The notes under the pieces are model-generated. The model was not told the DNA's origin and searched no databases. It worked only from the letters and a program-made list of their open reading frames with translations. Source: Paenibacillus pini JCM 16418 (GTDB lineage: Bacteria > Bacillota > Bacilli > Paenibacillales > Paenibacillaceae). From it: DNA of 64,000 bases. The first letter of the stretch is position 1. Each line of letters starts with the position of its first letter. Below are positions 58,476-64,000 of the stretch, piece by piece. The translations under genes and the position numbers were made by a program. Location of the stretch: the NCBI RefSeq assembly GCF_000576305.1, contig NZ_BAVZ01000002.1:186001-250000 (forward strand), given 5' to 3'.

Positions 58476-59859
58476 GCTTGGGCGCAAGTTATTTATAAGC
58501 ATCTCTTTAGCCGTCTTATTTATCTTCGTTATCTTTGTGCTACTGACGAATATGTTTCTACCCAAGTACTATATCTACAAAACTAAAGCGAAGCTCGGAG
58601 AAGCTATAGAAACCATTGTAGAACTACCTGCTAATAATTTCATAGCCTCAATACCGCAATTGGAGGAAAGGTACAATCTTACGATTGTTTATGATTCGGT
58701 GCAGCAAAAAGAAAATGATCTAAATGATTCATTATTAGAACAATTCTCGAAAAAGGCAGTCAAGCTGAATAAGTTCTGGATTACGAAAGAATCCTTAGAC
58801 AAGGTTGAAGCTGGTAGTCGCGTGAATAAAATATATGATCAAGGTAAGCTGAAGTCGAGCTTTTATACCAGCTTTATTCGTAAAGATCAGCGTATCATTG
58901 TAATTGGTGTCTCTATGGCTTACTTAAGCGATACAATTCAAATTATCAACAAGTTTATTTTATATTTAGCGATCTTGTCCGTTCTGATTATTGTGATGGT
59001 TATTTGGATTGTATCATACCGCATGACGAGACCGTTGAAAGAACTGGGTGAGGTTGCAAAGGATATATCGGCGCTGCACTTTAGAAAAGCAAAGGTGCAT
59101 ACGAAGGATGAGATCGGCGAGCTCGCACTAAGTATTAATACGATGAGTGACAAGCTAAGTGCGGCACATGATGATTTATTGCGGAAAAATCTTAGCTTGA
59201 GACGGTTTATGTCCGATATTACACATGAGCTGAAGACGCCGATCTCACTCATTCAAGCCTATGCGGAAGGCATTGAGGATGGGCTGGATGACGGAAGTTA
59301 CGTCCAGACTATTCTGCGGCAGAATGAGAGTATGACACGGCTGATTGATGAGCTATTGGATTTTGCCAAAATAGAGAGAGATATCCTTGAACGAAATTCG
59401 TTTGCGTTGAAGGATCTGTTCTATGAGTGTGTGGAGAAATTCCAGATCGAACTTGATTCCAGGCAAATTACATTGGTGACCCAAGATGAGATTCAAGGTA
59501 ATCCGATGATCCATGCGGACTTGGATAAAATTAGAATCGTGTTTCATAACCTCCTAAGTAATGCTGTAAAATATACGGCGGATCAACGGATTCAAGTATC
59601 TTTGAAAGAACAGGGCTCCGATCTTATCCTCCACATGAGCAATGGAATTCATGAAGATATTGAAGATGTGTCACAGTTGTGGGAGCCGTTCTATGTGCTT
59701 GAAAGTTCGCGTCACAAAGAACGGTCAGGCACGGGGCTTGGTCTCGCGATCGTCAAATCGATTCTGGATCAGCATGGCTATGATTATCAACTGGCTGTGA
59801 ACGAACAGGTTATTCATTTTTATGTATATTTCAAGAAAAACAGCTCGCATACTGCGTAG
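58468..59859 (+). CDS. Sensor histidine kinase, HAMP/HisKA type
   Basis: A 463-aa kinase: membrane helix about 9-30, extracellular sensor about 31-160, second helix about 165-188, HAMP, then HisKA with DITHELKTPISL (phosphorylated His near 253), N box FHNLLSNAVKY and G box SGTGLGLAIVKSIL. Overlaps its regulator by eight bases. The last codons and stop lie inside a terminator hairpin. Signal unknown; the adjacent convergent glycoside hydrolase could be a target but this is only proximity. Confidence 0.92.
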   Translation: MNKLGRKLFISISLAVLFIFVIFVLLTNMFLPKYYIYKTKAKLGEAIETIVELPANNFIASIPQLEERYNLTIVYDSVQQKENDLNDSLLEQFSKKAVKLNKFWITKESLDKVEAGSRVNKIYDQGKLKSSFYTSFIRKDQRIIVIGVSMAYLSDTIQIINKFILYLAILSVLIIVMVIWIVSYRMTRPLKELGEVAKDISALHFRKAKVHTKDEIGELALSINTMSDKLSAAHDDLLRKNLSLRRFMSDITHELKTPISLIQAYAEGIEDGLDDGSYVQTILRQNESMTRLIDELLDFAKIERDILERNSFALKDLFYECVEKFQIELDSRQITLVTQDEIQGNPMIHADLDKIRIVFHNLLSNAVKYTADQRIQVSLKEQGSDLILHMSNGIHEDIEDVSQLWEPFYVLESSRHKERSGTGLGLAIVKSILDQHGYDYQLAVNEQVIHFYVYFKKNSSHTA

Positions 59860-59883
59860 GCAGTATGCGAGCTGTTTCTTTTT
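59840..59883. terminator. 16-bp terminator overlapping the kinase stop codon
   Basis: Arms 59840-59855 and 59860-59875 pair exactly; the 4-nt loop GTAG contains the stop TAG of the kinase. TTTCTTTTT follows on the + strand and A-rich sequence precedes it, so it can also end the convergent gene. Confidence 0.9.
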
Positions 59884-62238
59884 AATAAGCTGAAGCATCG
59901 AATATACTTACTTTTGCTCCGTCATAGATAACTGCTGTTTTGGGATGAATCATCTTATCATCTAATGAAAAGTCCTTGGATGAGAAATTCACGACCACAC
60001 GGAGGTTGTCTCCGAATGTAGTGCTTTGCACAAGACGGTCCGAGGATAAAATTTCATAATCGTTAATAGCTTAGTCACAGCCTTCTCATGAAATGGGCTC
60101 CAAATGTTAAGATACGCTGTAATCATCTGTTTATTCTTTTTCCAGCTATCTTGGTCAATGTGATATAGAGGGGGCACATTATATAGAAGCTCAGATAACA
60201 TCCGATTTCCAATCTCATCTTTAATTTTAAGACTTCCCCACTCCCAATGATGTGTCGTAATTACCGAGTCGTTATAGACGAGTTTGTACAAAGGTAAGGA
60301 GTAAGTTGGATCAATATAGATATGCTTGTAAGCTTCCTTAATGGGTACTGTTTTTGCATATCTCTCAGGAGTCCCACCACCCTCAGACCAGTATCCTCCA
60401 ACATAGTATGGGCTTGTTTTATTGACACGCATATCTTCATCGGACCACTGAATAACGGGTGTTTCAATACCATGTGCAAAAGCAATGGTTGTGCTTGCGA
60501 AGTCGTTTCCGCCTTCGGAGCCGATGACCATCTTCTTGTCATTACTAATGTAAGTCATACGTTCTAATCGCGCCTGTAGATCCTGTTGTTCAGTCGTCGG
60601 GTGATCACTGGAATAATCATCATAAATCTCTCCAGTAGCATCACAATCGATAAACCACGAATTGAACGGGATGTTATTCTGAAGAATTCCATTAACGCGC
60701 TGCTTGACGCTAGGCAGAGATAAGGTCGGATTAAGCTTTCTTCCTCTACCTAGAAAACCCTTTATTTTCTCCCCATTCTTATTTTCGATCGTTGAATTGT
60801 CATATAACGATGTATCTTCAAACGATGCCGTATTCCAGTCTTTACTGGCGTTCTGCTGAATGGAATGATAGGAGTCATAAGGTCCAACCAAGTATCCCAA
60901 TTGATTGGCTTCTTCGACCATGGCAGGATTCTGAAGTCCGTCTGCCCAGTTAGGTAAACCGATCCAAGCTTTTTGAATGCCAGAAGCATGCATATCTTTC
61001 AGAACATTAGTAGAAGCATCAGCGCCCCATTGTTCGAGAGGATCAACAGTATCCTTTAGAACGCTTTTGAGTAATCTTTTGTTTAACGTGTATAGTTCCT
61101 GTTCACTTAATTGGTCAATTCCTTTATTGAGCAGTGCTTTCGAATCATCGTCTGGATCTTTGAATAAAGTCGGTGTGTACAATTGAGGTAGCTTAATAGC
61201 CGTATTCAGCCCCGTTGTAATGGTATTCTTCTGATAGTTATCGATATAATCGTTCTTTGAAATATCTGCAAGCACACTATTAAACTCACCAGATCCATCA
61301 TCACTGTACTGTTTAAGCAGCTGTTCGATTCGGTTGAATAATGGGCCTTCGACAGATTGCTTCAGCTTGTTCCAATGAATATTATCTAGGGTAAGTGCCT
61401 GACTGCTCCATAAATAAATATGGGGCGCTCCAAACAACTTGTTCACATTTGGATTCTCCTCAGCTTTCTGCTGGAGCGTTTTAAATTCACCTTTTTCCTG
61501 AATATAGGCACGATAAATTTGAGAGATCTTGGCAGGGTCATTATCTGTTACATAAATACGGAATTTATACGATTTATTCGAATTAATGGATGGGAAATCA
61601 TGTGTAAAGCTCATTTGAATGGCAGGTTCTGTCTTAAACTGAATCGTATCATTATACATATCGTCTGCTATGTACAAGACAGAGTAACCTTTATGGTTAA
61701 CAGCAAAAAAACGCATGGAGAAGCTCTCTATAAAGTTCATATTATTATCGGTAAGAAAATTTCTCCATATCTTGTCTCCAGCTGGGATATACTTACCATC
61801 GCCAATTGGCAGCATATAGCTTTCACCTTGAACTTTTGGCCATTCATAGCTCGATGCTCCGTTTGAAGTAAGAGAGACCTCAACGTAATGATCCTTTTTC
61901 TCCATTTTGATGTCCATCTGTTTCTGAGGATAGCTCCAAGAAATGATTTCAGGTGTCTTCTTCAGTTGAGTAACGGTTTCTTTGGGTAGGGGAAGAGATG
62001 CGCTTTCCTTCACACCATCTTTTTCAACAAATAATTGAGCTGTTTCCGGATCGGCATCGAAGGTAAAATCACGGTAAACATTTTTCAGTTCCACTTGCTG
62101 CACTTGGAGTTTGTTATTTGTACTGTTTGAGCTCTGGATGTTTGGATCTGCGGTCTTTTGCGGTTGCATGACGGAGATGCCTACGATCAGGACCGCGGCT
62201 ACGGATAAACTAACTCCGATCACTACTTTTCTATTCAT
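59882..62238 (-). pseudogene. Large exported or membrane-anchored glycoside hydrolase, GH101/GH129-like (frameshifted near its C-terminus)
   Basis: After repair 785 aa. MNRKVVIGVSLSVAAVLIVGI is a signal or anchor segment. The middle and end have SWFIDCDATGEIYDDYSSDHP, MVIGSEGGNDFA, FAHGIETPVIQWSDED and DSVITTHHWEWGSLK, a TIM-barrel arrangement with conserved Asp and Glu residues that I associate with GH101/GH129-like or DUF5696 proteins; the exact family is uncertain. One missing base at 60061 (plus strand AATCGTTAAT, expected AATCCGTTAAT) diverts the last 60 residues; the restored frame ends FDASAY at 59885. ATG 62238 follows GGAGGGAATGG; the reading open to 62298 is too long. Confidence 0.7.
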
Positions 62239-62356
62239 TCCATTCCCTCCTTGTAATAAAACCCACTTTAGCGGTTCATTGTGACGCCAATGTGACAAGT
62301 AGAGAAGAAATTGAATTTAAATATATGTAAAGGTAGAGGGTTCCATAAAAATTAAA

Positions 62357-62390
62357 AAGTCCTGATAAGCTTAATAGCTTCTCAGGACTT
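62357..62390 (-). terminator. Terminator of rpsT
   Basis: AAGTCCTGATAAGCT (62357-62371) pairs with AGCTTCTCAGGACTT (62376-62390, one mismatch); read on the - strand it is followed by a T-rich run. Confidence 0.85.
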
Positions 62391-62419
62391 CCCTATGCAT
62401 ATCTTATGGATAGCGCTTC

Positions 62420-62692
62420 TTATGCTTGTGCACTAAGAGCGTTAAGTTTTTTCGCCAAGCGAGATTTCTTGCGGCTTGCTGCATTTTTGTGGATCAAACC
62501 TTTTGTTACGGCTTTGTCCAGCTTTTGAGAAGCGGCTTGAATAGCGGCTTTCGCAGCTTCAACTTCATTATTTGTCAGCGCGTTGTCAGCAGCTTTAACA
62601 GCTGTACGGAGCGCGGATTTTTGGGAAGCGTTAAGCGCATGGCGTTTGTCGTTCGTTTTTACGCGTTTTACGGCGGATTTAATGTTTGGCAT
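62420..62692 (-). CDS. rpsT: Ribosomal protein S20
   Basis: Small-subunit protein of 90 aa, [20 protein letters not shown]..., highly basic and alanine-rich, ending with [16 protein letters not shown] 62692 is six bases after AGGAGGTG; the GTG at 62701 lies within that site. Divergent from gpr, the order seen in Bacillus. Confidence 0.97.
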   Translation of the reverse strand: MPNIKSAVKRVKTNDKRHALNASQKSALRTAVKAADNALTNNEVEAAKAAIQAASQKLDKAVTKGLIHKNAASRKKSRLAKKLNALSAQA

Positions 62693-62792
62693 TGCATTCA
62701 CCTCCTGTAAGGCATTCGAATAACTCGAAATGATTCACAACTTAAAATAGTTTAGCATGGGGTACTACAAAAAGCAATACCAAAAAGGCTTT

Positions 62793-62822
62793 GCATAAAC
62801 TGGCTCCACCTCCAGCAAACTA
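62793..62822 (+). promoter_or_regulatory. Possible forespore (SigF/SigG) promoter of gpr
   Basis: GCATA at 62793-62797, an 18-nt spacer, and CAAACTA at 62816-62822 resemble the SigG pattern; gpr is a known forespore gene. One position of the -10 differs from consensus. Confidence 0.4.
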
Positions 62823-62849
62823 TCTTTATAAGCTGAAGGAGGTAAAGTG

Positions 62850-63851
62850 ATGGAATTGGATTTACAGGATTATGCGGTCCGGACGGACCTAGCGATTGAT
62901 TCGAAGGAAATGGCAGAGAAACGCTACAACCAACCGATTACAGGTATCGATGAAGAGGTATCCGAAAAAGATGGTATCAAGATTACTCGCTTGAACGTGC
63001 TGAACGAGGCTGGAGCTCAGTCCATCGGCCGTGTACAAGGACATTACGTTACCCTTGAAGTTCCTGGGCTCCGCAATGGGGATACGGGTCTACAAGAGAA
63101 GGTAGCTGTAGCTTTTGCTCATGAATTCGAATATTTCCTTACATTAATTGGTGTTCAGAAGACGCAAACTATTCTTGTTGTGGGTCTGGGTAACTGGAAT
63201 GTAACACCCGATTCGCTTGGACCGTTGGTGGTAGAGAATATGCTTGTCACAAGACAATATTTCGAGTTGATGCCCGATCAGGTAGCACCAGGTTACCGTC
63301 AGATTAGTGCGATTGCGCCAGGAGTACTAGGTATTACGGGTATTGAGTCGAGTGAAATTGTTCAAAGTATCGTTGAGCGTATCCACCCTGATGTTGTGAT
63401 TGCGATTGATGCGCTCGCATCCAGGTCACTGGAGAGAGTTAATACAACGATTCAGATTGCTGATATCGGAATCCATCCAGGTTCAGGAATTGGTAATAAG
63501 CGGCGTGGTTTGACCAAGGAAGTACTAGGTGTTCCTTGTATTGCGATAGGTGTCCCAACCGTCTGCTATGCATCCACAATCGTGAACAATGTACTTGATA
63601 TGATGAAGAAACATTTTAGTCAAGAAACCAATCAGTCTCGGGAAATCATGGGACTACTTGATGATATTTCTGAAAATGAACGCCTGGCGTTGGTTAAGGA
63701 AGTGCTGGAACCGCTGGGGCATGATCTGATTGTAACACCCAAAGAAATTGATGAGTTTATTGAAGATATCGCCAATATTGTCGCAAGCGGTCTGAATGCT
63801 GCACTGCATGATGCAGTTGATCCCGGTAATGTCGGAGCGTATACCCATTAA
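62850..63851 (+). CDS. gpr: Germination protease GPR
   Basis: Aspartic-type (A25) protease that degrades small acid-soluble spore proteins at germination; 333 aa. LDLQDYAVRTDLAIDSKEMAE includes the propeptide, and VVGLGNWNVTPDSLGP and VIAIDALASRS are conserved. ATG 62850 seven bases after AAGGAGG is preferred over GTG 62847. Confidence 0.97.
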   Translation: MELDLQDYAVRTDLAIDSKEMAEKRYNQPITGIDEEVSEKDGIKITRLNVLNEAGAQSIGRVQGHYVTLEVPGLRNGDTGLQEKVAVAFAHEFEYFLTLIGVQKTQTILVVGLGNWNVTPDSLGPLVVENMLVTRQYFELMPDQVAPGYRQISAIAPGVLGITGIESSEIVQSIVERIHPDVVIAIDALASRSLERVNTTIQIADIGIHPGSGIGNKRRGLTKEVLGVPCIAIGVPTVCYASTIVNNVLDMMKKHFSQETNQSREIMGLLDDISENERLALVKEVLEPLGHDLIVTPKEIDEFIEDIANIVASGLNAALHDAVDPGNVGAYTH

Positions 63852-63865
63852 AATCAATTGTTCTA

Positions 63866-63903
63866 AGAAGTCCCCTAGGTAAATCTAGCGGACTTCTTCT
63901 TTT
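63866..63903 (+). terminator. Terminator of gpr
   Basis: AGAAGTCC (63866-63873) pairs with GGACTTCT (63890-63897) with inner CTAG/CTAG, followed by CTTTTT. Confidence 0.85.
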
Positions 63904-63969
63904 TATGGTTCTAGTAAATCTCTTCTGTTCATAGATTGGGAGTATAAGAGATTTCAGGAGGACATCAGA

Positions 63970-64000
63970 ATGAAAAGGAACGGGTTTCAACTTTGGAACA
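63970..64000 (+). CDS. Start of a further gene, probably spoIIP (truncated by window edge)
   Basis: ATG 63970 follows CAGGAGG and begins MKRNGFQLWN before the window ends. In Bacillus spoIIP follows gpr; the identification rests on that order alone. Confidence 0.45.
   Translation, partial: MKRNGFQLWN

Overview
The window reads as the chromosome of an endospore-forming, naturally competent-type Firmicute, most likely a Paenibacillus. Evidence: an intact sigK, spoVAC-spoVAD-spoVAE, gpr, the yqeG-yqeH-aroE-yhbY-nadD-yqeK-rsfS-yqeM block, comER/comEA-comEB-comEC, holA and rpsT in nearly the Bacillus order, plus YesM/YesN-type two-component genes and LplB/YtcP-type sugar transporters that are abundant in Paenibacillus. 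No rRNA, tRNA, insertion sequence or prophage was seen.

Layout. 1-2051: threonine degradation (kbl, SDR-type threonine dehydrogenase). 2069-14061: a complete type I-C CRISPR-Cas locus. It has a left array (2238-3064, 32-nt repeats), a hairpin-rich stretch with an orphan repeat, a DUF3800 gene, an unusual family of hairpins sharing one loop sequence (4203-4404), the operon cas3-cas5c-cas8c-cas7-cas4-cas1-cas2 (4615-12647), and a right array (12840-14061, 33-nt repeats). Both arrays run in the same direction and have recognisably related leaders. 14179-15288: a 47-aa membrane protein and sigK. 15523-27655: a sugar-utilisation cluster (two permeases, binding lipoprotein, YesM/YesN pair, lacZ, AraC regulator, SDR with a perfect-looking cre site). 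27729-31648: a LytTR-type regulator, an M42 peptidase, spoVA genes. 31826-36250: MoxR-DUF58-transglutaminase operon. 36351-43363: yqeG to fabG-like SDR. 43530-48565: CBM9-like protein, GH18 protein, T-box-controlled leuS. 48567-53457: comER and the comE operon. 53706-55498: ECF sigma/anti-sigma pair. 55761-63851: holA, phosphoesterase, OmpR-type two-component system, a large exported glycoside hydrolase, rpsT and gpr. The last 31 bases start another gene, probably spoIIP.

Genes working together. The cas operon gives interference (Cas3; Cas5-Cas8-Cas7 Cascade) and adaptation (Cas4-Cas1-Cas2) modules that could serve both arrays, since both repeat types would leave the same 11-nt crRNA handle. 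In the sugar cluster the YesM/YesN pair probably controls the ABC transporter and LacZ hydrolyses the imported galactoside. MoxR, DUF58 and transglutaminase-like proteins form a conserved set.

A recurring oddity is that seven genes are broken: kbl, cas3, cas5 (twice), lacZ, the transglutaminase gene (twice) and the large glycoside hydrolase each need one base restored per break, always a missing base and nearly always in a short homopolymer, which looks more like assembly error than decay. cas4 is different: it carries an exact 10-bp tandem duplication.
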